Source: Epilithonimonas sp. JDS
Lineage (GTDB): Bacteria > Bacteroidota > Bacteroidia > Flavobacteriales > Weeksellaceae
Reading direction: 5' to 3'
NCBI RefSeq assembly: GCF_021261315.1
Contig: NZ_JAJSAX010000001.1
Coordinates: forward strand, 806,001-870,000
Length of the DNA stretch: 64,000 nt
Both the position numbers and the translations under genes were made by a program. This document shows positions 1 through 8,825 of the stretch, one piece after another. Under the pieces are notes generated by a model. The model saw only the letters and a program-made list of their open reading frames with translations, had not been told where the DNA came from and did no database searches. The number at the start of each line of letters is the position of its first letter. Position 1 is the first letter of the stretch.

Positions 1-1468
1 AGTCTGCTGTGTTAGAAGATCTGATTCCATTGGTAAAAGTCAGTGCAACATTATTTGCTCTTGCCTGTACAAGGAAGCCTTGACCCACTTTTGTAAAACC
101 TAGTGGTCGTAGAGAAGGTTCCTCAATATTTCCAGAGACATAAGAAGGACCAACACCTCCCACACCGGAAACAAAAGTGGCGTAGTTGTTACCAGCATAA
201 TTAGATCCCTGCTGTGTTTTCACATCATTTAAAGTTGTCCAGAACCATTGCTTGTTGAATATCGCTGATCTGTTGCTTCCGTAATTGTAAAGTGTTGCGA
301 AATTGATATTAGACGGATATGGATTTCCTACCAAATTATAACCTTTATCTGCACCAGCACTTCTCTGCAGATTGACTGTTATATTTCCATTGTGATCTAA
401 TCCTTCGAATGTGAACATCTCTGTGATCTGTGATGTTGGGGAATATGAATCTTTTCCTCTGATGGCATATCCGATGCCAGAAGCAAATGTAGATGATGCG
501 CTGAGACCAGTTCTTTTGAATGTATCAGTAGGTTCATCATACACGGTGAAATAGTTAGTTGGTGTGCCTGTAGAAAAAGCAAAAAGATTCTGACCACTTA
601 CCGGGCTGCTCCAGTAATTATAATCATTTTTCTTTAGGTTGGCTTCTCTTTTTACCGTCACTTTTCCAGTACCAGTTCTTGTAGAACCATCTACCAGTAG
701 GTAAGTTGCATTGTTGTTAACAAGGATTGTCCCGTTGTTCACAACGTTTCCATTTACTTTAAAAGATCTGTCTGACTGAAGTGATAAAGTAACACCTGAG
801 TTAATTGTAATATTGTTTACAGACAAACTTTCCCCTGTCATATTGTAATTAGCAGCGAAAATAGCATTGGATTGCAAAGCCGGTTTTCCATAGTTCCAAG
901 CGGTTCCGTTCCAGGTAGTATCTGGCACTAGTGCGAAAGTTGCTTTGTAATTTGCACCCGCATTATTAAGTAAAACAGCTCCTGAAGAAGTTGTTACCGA
1001 ATAATACATTTCCAAGGTATAGTTGCCAGTCGTAAAATTTGTTGCTAATGATGTTCCATCGCCACTGTAAGACACAGCCCAAGTCTCGTCTGTACCGCCA
1101 CATGAATTAGCAGTAGTTGCGCCTTTGACAAGCGGTATTGCGGTAAAAGCAGTTGCGCCAGGACCAGCAGCTGTAGAGTAAGCTCTGTAGTAAACTGTAA
1201 CAGCAGTTGCCGTTTGACCGGAACATCTGTTAACTCTAGTCTGCACACCACTCAATCTCAAGACATTACCACCTGTTACAAATGTTCCCAAATTAGCTCC
1301 CTGATAGGCAGCATTAGTCCCACAACCGCCGCCATTGTTTACACAATATGTGGTGATTGGAGCTTCGAACCTTTTTTTAAAACTTGGGTAAGCATACTGA
1401 ATGGACTGTGCCTGAAACACTGTAAAACCGAACAGCGTCAGGACAAAAAATATTAGACTTTTTTTCAT
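1..1468 (-). CDS. Secreted surface protein, 3' end outside window
   Basis: The gene starts at 1468 and runs off the left edge, so about 489 residues are visible. The N-terminus is a signal peptide (MKKSLIFFVLTLFGFTVFQA, then Q). The body is rich in Gly, Thr and Asn and contains two motifs I know from Bacteroidota T9SS surface proteins: NYWSSPVSGQNLF (near 580-620) and GYNLVGNPYPSNI (near 315-350). The expected C-terminal T9SS sorting domain would lie outside the window, so that route is inferred only. A Cys-rich N-terminal part (YCVNNGGGCG) follows the signal peptide. The exact role (adhesin or structural surface protein) cannot be stated. A Bacteroidota -7 box lies 22 nt upstream of the start. 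Confidence 0.8.
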   Translation of the reverse strand, partial: MKKSLIFFVLTLFGFTVFQAQSIQYAYPSFKKRFEAPITTYCVNNGGGCGTNAAYQGANLGTFVTGGNVLRLSGVQTRVNRCSGQTATAVTVYYRAYSTAAGPGATAFTAIPLVKGATTANSCGGTDETWAVSYSGDGTSLATNFTTGNYTLEMYYSVTTSSGAVLLNNAGANYKATFALVPDTTWNGTAWNYGKPALQSNAIFAANYNMTGESLSVNNITINSGVTLSLQSDRSFKVNGNVVNNGTILVNNNATYLLVDGSTRTGTGKVTVKREANLKKNDYNYWSSPVSGQNLFAFSTGTPTNYFTVYDEPTDTFKRTGLSASSTFASGIGYAIRGKDSYSPTSQITEMFTFEGLDHNGNITVNLQRSAGADKGYNLVGNPYPSNINFATLYNYGSNRSAIFNKQWFWTTLNDVKTQQGSNYAGNNYATFVSGVGGVGPSYVSGNIEEPSLRPLGFTKVGQGFLVQARANNVALTFTNGIRSSNTAD

Positions 1469-1489
1469 AACCGATAAATTTTCTAATTG

Positions 1490-1497
1490 CAAAATTA
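1490..1497 (-). promoter_or_regulatory. Candidate -7 promoter box for the surface protein gene
   Basis: On the minus strand this reads TAATTTTG, which fits the Bacteroidota -7 consensus TAnnTTTG. It lies 22 nt before the ATG at 1468. I see no convincing -33 TTG at the usual distance, so support is moderate. Confidence 0.4.
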
Positions 1498-1596
1498 AAA
1501 AAAATAATCGTCATTAAATATTAAAAAATTAACATAATCACCAATTAAACATACTAATGATAATGTTAAATTTTTATGAATGATTATAATGGAAGG

Positions 1597-2745
1597 TTAC
1601 GAAATCATAAGTTTATCATAATTTTCTTTTAATAATTCCCAAATGACTTCCTGTCTGTAGATCATAATACTGGATCTTGAAACTGCCTGAATATCATTGT
1701 AAAGATCATTTTTCAGAATTTTTTCCATCGAATCAAGAAGAGAAGATTCATCTTTTGGAGGAAAAATCAAGCCGTTATAATTTTCTTTTACAATTTCATT
1801 ACAGCCATTGATATTGGAAACCAGGGCTGGAATTCCCATGGCCAACGCCTGCAAAACTACATTGGGAAAACCTTCTCTGTAACTTGGAAATGCCAGACAA
1901 TTGCTGATTGCAAAATACGGCCTTACATCTTTTTGAAAACCGACAGAAATGATGTTTTCGTTCTTTTCAATTTCATCCAAAACATCCTGTGACAACGGAT
2001 CCAAATCCTGCTCCAACGGACCAAGCAAAAGGAGTTTGAGAGGTTGAGGATTTGAAAGCTGCAATGTTTTAAAAGCATTAATCAACTCATTGATTCCCTT
2101 ATCTTTGACCAATCTGCCGACAAACACAAAGACAAAATCATCTTTGGAAATACCTAATTGCTGTTTCAAAGTCTGATTAGCTTCATCGGAGAACAAAGCC
2201 GGATCGAAATGGCTGACATCAATTCCATTGCTGCTGCCGTTACCAATCACTTCAATTTTCTCGGGTTTTCCTAATTTTTCTTTCAGAATGAAATCGTACA
2301 AGCCTTGAGAATTGGGATAAACTTTTGTGGCACAGCCGTAAGTCAGTTTTTCTACGAAGTTCAGAACTTTCCTTTTATTTCCTGTAGCTTCCATCAGCGG
2401 TAAGCCGGCGACAGTATGCAGTCTGATTTTTACGCCCGCTAATTTTGCTGCCATCATTCCTATTAGTCCAGCTTTTGGCGTATGTGTATGGACGATTTCC
2501 GGTTTTTCTCCTTTGAAATAAGAATACATTTCCCAAAGCGATCTCAGATCCTGAATTGGTGTTATCTTACGTGTCATCTCGATTGTATGCGTTTTGACAC
2601 CCAACTCTTTCCCCACCCTTTCCAGATATTCCTGATCGGCAGAAATGGCTGTGACATCAAAAAACTGATTCATAAAAGTCAGCTGTTTTCCCAGTAGTTT
2701 TTCTACAGAAATAGGAACGGTTGTAACACGGAAGAGCTTTGCCAT
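1597..2745 (-). CDS. GT4-family glycosyltransferase
   Basis: This 382-residue protein is a GT-B fold glycosyltransferase of family 4. The N-terminal domain has the motif HTHTPKAGLIG (about residues 85-95), typical of CapM/PglA-like enzymes. The C-terminal domain has the donor-site pattern SYREGFPNVVLQALAMGIP, with the EGFPN segment expected to bind the nucleotide sugar. It should add one sugar to the polysaccharide repeat unit on the cytoplasmic face of the membrane. It is the last gene of the polysaccharide locus and has its own good promoter just upstream (2762-2789), so it can be expressed apart from the genes before it. Donor and acceptor sugars are unknown. Confidence 0.9.
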   Translation of the reverse strand: MAKLFRVTTVPISVEKLLGKQLTFMNQFFDVTAISADQEYLERVGKELGVKTHTIEMTRKITPIQDLRSLWEMYSYFKGEKPEIVHTHTPKAGLIGMMAAKLAGVKIRLHTVAGLPLMEATGNKRKVLNFVEKLTYGCATKVYPNSQGLYDFILKEKLGKPEKIEVIGNGSSNGIDVSHFDPALFSDEANQTLKQQLGISKDDFVFVFVGRLVKDKGINELINAFKTLQLSNPQPLKLLLLGPLEQDLDPLSQDVLDEIEKNENIISVGFQKDVRPYFAISNCLAFPSYREGFPNVVLQALAMGIPALVSNINGCNEIVKENYNGLIFPPKDESSLLDSMEKILKNDLYNDIQAVSRSSIMIYRQEVIWELLKENYDKLMIS

Positions 2746-2761
2746 CGGAAAATAATTTTTG

Positions 2762-2789
2762 CAAATATAGGGAAAACAGAGCTCGACAA
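2762..2789 (-). promoter_or_regulatory. Promoter for the distal glycosyltransferase
   Basis: On the minus strand TTG (2787-2789) is followed after 17 nt by TATATTTG (2762-2769), a good match to the Bacteroidota sigma-A promoter TTG-N17-20-TAnnTTTG. The expected transcript start is near 2755, about 10 nt before the ATG at 2745. This internal promoter lies inside an otherwise co-directional locus. Confidence 0.6.
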
Positions 2790-2832
2790 TATTTCATTCA
2801 ATTCGTCGAAATCAATATTTTTTTAGTAAAAA

Positions 2833-3897
2833 CTATGAGTTGGCTTTGTTTGAAGCAGATTTGAATGAAGTGACGATTTTAACTGCCAATATCAATACAA
2901 ATGGCAGATACATTATTTTCGTTCTTACAAAAATGCCTAAACACGAATAACGCTGGATAAAAAACAATGAAGAAATGATGAAAAACAATAGTACAATACG
3001 AGCGAAAAGATCAAACTTAATTATCCTGTAACGAAGAATATAAATTAATAAAGCCATTACGAGTAGAATTAAAACCAGCAAATTTTCCACACTCAAAACA
3101 AAAGAATACAGTGAAACCGAATCTGCAAAAAGCGGACGAAAATTGAGTGCGAAAAATCTTTCAAAAATATTATAATTGATCATTGGCACGTAAGAATCTG
3201 CCCGTTTGAAAGCCAATAATGAAGCATCATTTCTCTCCAAAATATAAGCGATATCAAATGGATTTCGATTTAGCAGATGCATTGTCATCAGATATAATCC
3301 TGACGACAAAATAAAGGACGAAATTACAATCCATATTTTCTTTTTGGAAAAGCCATTATCACTAATAATTAGTGCGAAAGAAATAGCGAGCAACAGGAAC
3401 ATTGCGACGTGCGGTCGAATTAACATCAATAAAATCCAGCCAAAAATGTACTGAAACGTCAAATATTTGGCTTTGGCCTGATTAATTATTATCCAAGTAA
3501 TTGCCAGGAAAACAACAGGCTCTTTTCCAATGATAGAAGTCCAGAAATGAAGATTAGGCAACAAAAAAATAGACATCAAAAGATAACTGCTCCAACTAGT
3601 ATTTGGTTTAATGTAATCTTTTGCAAAATGATATAGCTTATTAATTGAGTAATAACCAATCAAACTGTAAGATAGAAAGCCAAACCAAAAAGGCAATTGC
3701 AGTATTTTCGAAAATGGATAATTGATAAGCTTTATGACATCTGTTCCAACTTTAAAATAAGTTGTCCAGGATTCTGTCAAATGCCAATATCTGTAAGCAT
3801 CGCTGGGATTTTTCAAATTATACTGCCAAGCTATCAAAGCAAAGCTCAGATGGTATATCAGAAGAAAAACGGGAAATCCCAACCACTTCTTGTACAT
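2833..3897 (-). CDS. Polytopic membrane protein, Wzy-like, paralogue A
   Basis: A 354-residue, very hydrophobic protein with roughly nine to ten membrane segments. It is clearly related to the next gene upstream (3899-5068): both carry the motif LPNLxFWxxxxGK (here LPNLHFWTSIIGKE) followed by a hydrophobic stretch, and a conserved RPH at the start of a later helix (IRPHVAMFLLL here, VRPHITLFLMV there). Position in a polysaccharide locus, topology and length suggest a Wzy/EpsG-like polymerase or a membrane glycosyltransferase. No specific catalytic motif proves this. It starts 1 nt after the stop of the upstream paralogue, so the two are translationally close. Confidence 0.75.
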   Translation of the reverse strand: MYKKWLGFPVFLLIYHLSFALIAWQYNLKNPSDAYRYWHLTESWTTYFKVGTDVIKLINYPFSKILQLPFWFGFLSYSLIGYYSINKLYHFAKDYIKPNTSWSSYLLMSIFLLPNLHFWTSIIGKEPVVFLAITWIIINQAKAKYLTFQYIFGWILLMLIRPHVAMFLLLAISFALIISDNGFSKKKIWIVISSFILSSGLYLMTMHLLNRNPFDIAYILERNDASLLAFKRADSYVPMINYNIFERFFALNFRPLFADSVSLYSFVLSVENLLVLILLVMALLIYILRYRIIKFDLFARIVLLFFIISSLFFIQRYSCLGIFVRTKIMYLPFVLILAVKIVTSFKSASNKANS

Positions 3898-3898
3898 G

Positions 3899-5068
3899 CT
3901 ATTTTTTCAGCTGTTTTCTTTGGCTTCTTATCGTATATTCCTGATACGAAAATACCCACATCATAAAAATAATCAATCCTGGCAGAAACATATTTCGCAT
4001 CCTGATCATAATCCCCAGATTACCCAGCGATTGTGAAAATGCCAAAGTCCCAACAATGACAAAAAAGACCAATCCTTTCACTACAAAGGGCGCTGCCTTG
4101 AATGCTCTTAATGGATTGCTTCTCATTGCTTTTATAAAGATAATCAGTAGAATTAAATTCTCAGCTGATGCAATAAGGCCATTGATATTCCGGGCATCAA
4201 AAAATAAAGGTCTGAACCAAAATGTAATTACTTTCAACGGAAAAGGATATGAAGAGATATCAATCGCAGATCCAGTAGTTCCACGGCTGAGAACCGCCGC
4301 CTTGCTAGTTGCAAATTTATCAAAACCTTCTGCTGACGCCTCCTCAATCTTTGCAAACTGCATTACACTTGGAAGGATCGCAATCCCAATTCCTATCATC
4401 ACTGCAGAAAACAAAAATCTCTGAAAAGGAGACACTTTACCCCCTAAAATATAAGCCAAACCAAATCCAACCATCAAAAATAAAGTGATATGTGGACGTA
4501 CTGCCATTGACATCAGTACTGCAAAGGCTAATAGCGGAATTCTTTGAAAGGGCTTCATCAGTCCGTAAACAAACATTCCGATACAGAGAAACAATAACGT
4601 ATCCTTTCCTACACCGGCACTCCAAAAATTGAGGTTTGGGAGAAAGAAAATTAAAGGAAACAAAACGTACCCATTAATAATTTTGTTAAACTGGACATTT
4701 TTAATCGCAACAATGTAGAAAAACGTCAATCCCATAAATCCAAACAAAGAATACAGCAATGTATTTGCTAAATAAGACATGTTCAAAAGATTGGAGAACA
4801 GAAAATTAAATGCATACATAAACATAGTACCTTCGCCATTGAACAATCCTTTTTTAAATGTTTCAAAAGTATATGTTTGCGGAACTTTCCAATATCCAAC
4901 TGCATCACCCAATATGAAGAAGCAAAAATAAGCGCCCATCAATAAATGAAAGAAAAGAAGTCGCTTGAGCATCAATTCATCATATGCAGAAATTTCATTT
5001 CGGAAAAGATTAATAAAACCTAGACCCAAAGCTATAATTATAGGTATGTAAATGATATCAAGAAACAT
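3899..5068 (-). CDS. Polytopic membrane protein, Wzy-like, paralogue B
   Basis: About 389 residues from the chosen start, with ten or so membrane segments. It shares LPNLNFWSAGVGKD and VRPHITLF with the downstream paralogue. I choose the ATG at 5068 (MFLDIIYIP) because it overlaps the upstream acyltransferase gene by only 11 nt. An upstream ATG at 5113 would add 15 residues (MKRKSLQLLKTKLIF) and a 56-nt overlap, and is possible because its positive residues could precede the first helix. Probable role: polymerisation of polysaccharide repeat units or a related membrane step; this is inference from context. Confidence 0.75.
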   Translation of the reverse strand: MFLDIIYIPIIIALGLGFINLFRNEISAYDELMLKRLLFFHLLMGAYFCFFILGDAVGYWKVPQTYTFETFKKGLFNGEGTMFMYAFNFLFSNLLNMSYLANTLLYSLFGFMGLTFFYIVAIKNVQFNKIINGYVLFPLIFFLPNLNFWSAGVGKDTLLFLCIGMFVYGLMKPFQRIPLLAFAVLMSMAVRPHITLFLMVGFGLAYILGGKVSPFQRFLFSAVMIGIGIAILPSVMQFAKIEEASAEGFDKFATSKAAVLSRGTTGSAIDISSYPFPLKVITFWFRPLFFDARNINGLIASAENLILLIIFIKAMRSNPLRAFKAAPFVVKGLVFFVIVGTLAFSQSLGNLGIMIRMRNMFLPGLIIFMMWVFSYQEYTIRSQRKQLKK

Positions 5069-6092
5069 AAATATCAACTTTGTTTTTAATAATTGCAATG
5101 ATTTTCTTTTCAAAAATCATATAATAAATGTAACTGATAATTACGATAATCATTATCACGATAAGAAATTCTAAAAATATAAAGTATTGCAAATCACTTT
5201 TGGGGAAAATTCTAACCAAAATACTCTGCAGAGGATTATGCAGCAAATATAAAGAATAGCTAGAATTACCAGCCATCATAAATAGATTGCGTGTACTGAT
5301 TCTTTTATTCCAATAAGACACTCCTAAATAAACAAATAAGAAGGCAGAGAATGCAAATATTAGATTTTGAAAAAACGGAAATAAATTAATATCCAAATAC
5401 TTTACTACAAGAAATGCAAACAGTGCTAATATAGATGCCGAAAAAAGATAAGCATATTTGATCCTGATCTTATATTGAATCAGATACGCAATGAGAACTC
5501 CAATAATAAATTCGAGGTTATACAGACTGAATATCAACTTCAATACTGGATGACTAAGATCCATCTTGATAATTGCAGCTGTAATAATTCCGACGATCCA
5601 GATACCAAGAAAGTAGAACCATCCTTTTCGTGAAAAGAAATTGATTGAAAAAACGAAGTAAAAAAACATCTCAAACACCAATGTCCAAGCCACCGATAAG
5701 GCCGGATTGCCGTGTGGTAAAAGGGTGAGAGAAGTCAGTAAACTCATCGAGCGGTCTGAGGCACTGAGACTTGGCAATAAATAATATAGTGCTAACATTG
5801 CCAGCGAAATAGGCAAATACGGAATATACACTCTAATAATCCTGTTAAACGCATACTTTTTAAAGTAACTGCTGTCACCTCTATATTTAAAAGTGGTATA
5901 AGTAATGATAAAACCCGATAGAATAAAGAAAAAATCTACACCGAGCTTTCCTATTTTCGCAATGAAAGCCAATGCAGGAATGTCGAAATGGTTGAAGTGA
6001 GCAAAAGACGTGTAAGTATGATGTATCACAACCAACAATGCAGCAATTCCCCTGTAAATCTGTAGAATATCAAAGTATTTTTTCTGCTCCAT
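5058..6092 (-). CDS. Acyltransferase family 3 membrane protein
   Basis: An integral membrane acyltransferase of the OafA/NodX type (Acyl_transf_3). The N-terminal helix has ILQIYRGIAALLVVIHHT, with the conserved R and HH, followed by GVDFFFILSGFII, both signatures of the family. About ten membrane segments follow. The family transfers acyl groups, often acetyl, to sugars of surface polysaccharides. The start is taken as 6092 (MEQKKYFDIL), 2 nt after the stop of the upstream glycosyltransferase. An ATG at 6119 would overlap that gene by 25 nt. Confidence 0.88.
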   Translation of the reverse strand: MEQKKYFDILQIYRGIAALLVVIHHTYTSFAHFNHFDIPALAFIAKIGKLGVDFFFILSGFIITYTTFKYRGDSSYFKKYAFNRIIRVYIPYLPISLAMLALYYLLPSLSASDRSMSLLTSLTLLPHGNPALSVAWTLVFEMFFYFVFSINFFSRKGWFYFLGIWIVGIITAAIIKMDLSHPVLKLIFSLYNLEFIIGVLIAYLIQYKIRIKYAYLFSASILALFAFLVVKYLDINLFPFFQNLIFAFSAFLFVYLGVSYWNKRISTRNLFMMAGNSSYSLYLLHNPLQSILVRIFPKSDLQYFIFLEFLIVIMIIVIISYIYYMIFEKKIIAIIKNKVDIYVS

Positions 6093-6094
6093 TA

Positions 6095-7150
6095 TTATTT
6101 TGTTAATATGTCTTTCCAACGCTCCGCAGTCACCTGAATACAGAATGTGTTCTCAACCAGCTTTCTGGCGTTGTGTCCCATTTCGATTCTTTTCTGAGAG
6201 TTATTTTTTAAGAATAGAATTTCTTCCATCCATTCTTCATTACTTTTCGCAATAAATCCTGTTTCATTATCGATGCAAACTTCTTTATTCATCCCTACAT
6301 CGGATGCCACTCCGGGAATCCCGCAGGCTGCATACTGAATCAATTTGTAGGCACATTTTCCTTTCTCCCATTCAGAATCCTGAAGCGGCATTATTCCGAC
6401 ATCCATTTTAAGGATTTCAGGAACTTCTGTATTTTCTGTCCACGGGATGTACTTTACATTGCTGCCAAGATCCATTTCCTCGGTAATCCCGACAATATTG
6501 AAATGAATATTTGGATCTTGTTTCTGTAATGCTTTGATCCAATCTTTGCAAGGCAAAAGGTGCTTTTCGAAAGTGGTTTTTGTTCCGATCCACCCTACTG
6601 TAAATTTTTCGGGATCCGAATTTTCTTTTACCGGATAGCGGTTCAAATCAATTACAGTTGGAATAATTTCTATGTTTCTCGCACCAGATTTAGAAGCATA
6701 TTCTGCCAAATATTGATTGCCTGCCACAACAGTTCCGCTGTATTTCATCACTTTTGCAATCTTGCTACCCAATAATTTTTTAATTACAGGATTGGAGCTT
6801 TGATCATAATTATGAAAAATAGCATCGTCGTAATCTGCAATGTATTTGACATTTAAAATATTCAACAGCCATTCTGCAATAGCCGGAAGAAATGGGAAAA
6901 TCTCTTTTTCTACAACGACTTTATCATATTTCGAAACTGTAAACAGAACAAAAAACCGTCTCAAGTATGATTTAACAACTGCTGCGATATTTTTTTTCCC
7001 GGCATAAAAGTCTTTGAGATAAGCTTCATCAAAAAAAGGTTTTACCGTCACTTTCATCCCTGCTTTTTCCAAATAAGGAAAATACTGGTAGCTCCGCATT
7101 CTACTGCTGCCGGCCATTCTTGTGTATTTGGTGAGATAAAGGATTTTCAT
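6095..7150 (-). CDS. GT4-like glycosyltransferase
   Basis: A 351-residue GT-B protein. The N-terminus (MKILYLTKYTRMAGSSRMR) has the loop typical of a Rossmann-type first strand. The C-terminal domain contains KCAYKLIQYAACGIPGVAS, matching the K-x-x-x-Y-x-A-x-G-x-P donor-site pattern of GT4 enzymes. It should act in the cytoplasm on a lipid-linked repeat unit. Its start codon overlaps the stop region of the preceding gene (7150), so the two are likely coupled. Confidence 0.85.
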   Translation of the reverse strand: MKILYLTKYTRMAGSSRMRSYQYFPYLEKAGMKVTVKPFFDEAYLKDFYAGKKNIAAVVKSYLRRFFVLFTVSKYDKVVVEKEIFPFLPAIAEWLLNILNVKYIADYDDAIFHNYDQSSNPVIKKLLGSKIAKVMKYSGTVVAGNQYLAEYASKSGARNIEIIPTVIDLNRYPVKENSDPEKFTVGWIGTKTTFEKHLLPCKDWIKALQKQDPNIHFNIVGITEEMDLGSNVKYIPWTENTEVPEILKMDVGIMPLQDSEWEKGKCAYKLIQYAACGIPGVASDVGMNKEVCIDNETGFIAKSNEEWMEEILFLKNNSQKRIEMGHNARKLVENTFCIQVTAERWKDILTK

Positions 7151-8346
7151 TAATTGATTTTCTTGATGGCTTTGATGTAAGATTCTGCTGCTGCTTCCAG
7201 GGAAAAATAGTCTCTTGCTTTTTCCGAAATATGGTTTCTGTCGGCAAATATAGACTTTTCTAAAAAGTTTGTGATAAGTTCTTTCTGAGATTCCGAACTG
7301 ACGGCGTGATCATAAAGATAACATTCTTCAAAATTTTCCAAAATATCATCCGTATCGCCAATTCCTTTGCTTGCAATCACCGGCAAACCGCACAGAAGAT
7401 ACTCGCCCAATTTAATTGGAGCGACGCCTTGCATACTAAAAGTTGGTTTTCTTAAAGCAAAAGCCAGATCTGCCGCATTGAGGTAGAATGGAACTTCATC
7501 TGACTTTACAGATTTCAAAATTATATTTGATTTTAATTCTGCCGGAATATTTTGTTCTGCAAATTCTGTATTACCAGTCAGAATAAGAAATTTGGATTTA
7601 TTTTTTAATAAGTGCGTTTTAAAGATTTCCAGCATCTCCGGCAAACAATATTGCGGACCTAATGAACCTGCATAAACAAAAAGGAATTCGTCTTTCAATC
7701 CCAATTCTTTCCGGGCTTCAGTTCTAGAATCAGTGTTTAATTTAAAGAGATTTTTGTCTCTTCCATTCAAGACTACGGAAAATTTGTTTATGTTATCTTC
7801 GCCAATATTACTGATGTGAACATCAATTGCTTTTTCAGATCTTGTAATAACAGCATCTGCATTTTTCAGCATTTTGGTTTCAGCAGATTTCATCAGTTTG
7901 TATTGAAAAGAATCTGTTTTGAGACCTGCAAAATCTATTCGCTCTTCAATAGGTAAACCGTCTGCATCGAAGATGAGCTTGAAGTTTCTATCTTTAATTT
8001 GATTGATCATCATTGCCGGAAAAGTACTTCTTGGCATTACGATGTCAATATTATTTTCTTTGATGTATTTTTTGATTTTGCCGGATGATGTAAAAACTGT
8101 CAGCAAACTTCCTACAGAAACATTTGGTTTTCTGATGATTGGCAAAGCAGAATACTTAATTCCCATTTTTTCAGCTACATTTTTGGTGTGGCTTACCTTT
8201 ATTTCATCTGCCCAGGTGAACTGCAACACGTGAAATTTCACATCGTCCAACTTTGTGATTTCTTGAAAAATAGGCATAAACAAACCTTCCATGTAAGAAG
8301 TCTGCGGGCCGTCCCAAGTGATGAAGAGGATGTTTGTTTGTTTCAT
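7150..8346 (-). CDS. GT4-like glycosyltransferase
   Basis: A 398-residue GT-B family protein. It begins TNILFITWDGPQTSYMEG, a pattern seen in polysaccharide-locus glycosyltransferases. The C-terminal domain has APIKLGEYLLCGLPVIAS followed by GIGDTDDI, fitting the donor nucleotide-sugar site. It is the first gene after a 479-nt gap that separates it from the upstream group of glycosyltransferases, so a separate promoter is likely, though I see no clear TAnnTTTG in the first 80 nt upstream. Confidence 0.85.
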   Translation of the reverse strand: MKQTNILFITWDGPQTSYMEGLFMPIFQEITKLDDVKFHVLQFTWADEIKVSHTKNVAEKMGIKYSALPIIRKPNVSVGSLLTVFTSSGKIKKYIKENNIDIVMPRSTFPAMMINQIKDRNFKLIFDADGLPIEERIDFAGLKTDSFQYKLMKSAETKMLKNADAVITRSEKAIDVHISNIGEDNINKFSVVLNGRDKNLFKLNTDSRTEARKELGLKDEFLFVYAGSLGPQYCLPEMLEIFKTHLLKNKSKFLILTGNTEFAEQNIPAELKSNIILKSVKSDEVPFYLNAADLAFALRKPTFSMQGVAPIKLGEYLLCGLPVIASKGIGDTDDILENFEECYLYDHAVSSESQKELITNFLEKSIFADRNHISEKARDYFSLEAAAESYIKAIKKIN

Positions 8347-8825
8347 ATTACGTCTAGCATCATTAAACTGATATTTTCAGTTATATTATAATTACTAATA
8401 TTACATTTTTTTTACCAAATTAATAAAAACTACAAATCTTGAGTTTGTATATCCACTGTTCGTCCACCGTTCGTCCATTGTTCGTCCACAATTTATATAC
8501 TTTTTGATAATGTAATCCCTTTATAGTTGTAAATTTAATAATACAATATGTATAATCAACTATTCAATTTGCGTTACTAGCAATGACTAAAATGATGTTT
8601 CAATACACGTTGCATTGTTATGACAACTTTTACTTTCTACCACTGTAAATTTATTCTTTAACATTAGAAATCGAGATGCAAAATAAAAATAAAATCCAGG
8701 TCTTTTATTTTTACATAATTTTGTTAAACACGATTTAATAGTGATACGATTGAATACTGCTATTCGTCTTTTGAAACACATTACCTGGTGAAATCACAGA
8801 TTCTCGGAACACCTTTGACTACCTA
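8347..8825. other. 479-nt spacer inside the polysaccharide locus
   Basis: No convincing gene. A minus-strand reading frame of 64 codons (8587-8781) has no recognisable family and is surrounded by in-frame stops. The spacer is very AT-rich and holds a perfect-period tandem repeat at 8456-8488. The break in a locus whose genes otherwise abut suggests a lost gene or an old insertion; I could not identify the source. Confidence 0.5.
8456..8488. repeat. Three tandem 11-bp repeats
   Basis: Three consecutive 11-mers: CTGTTCGTCCA, CCGTTCGTCCA, TTGTTCGTCCA. The last nine bases are identical in all three. GC content is clearly higher than the surrounding DNA. Function unknown; a protein-binding site or a slippage-generated repeat are both possible. 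Confidence 0.85.

Noticed and set aside
8587-8781. 64-codon minus-strand frame in the polysaccharide locus gap
   Set aside because: No recognisable family, Lys/Phe-rich as expected from AT-rich DNA, no neighbours in frame; possible relic only.
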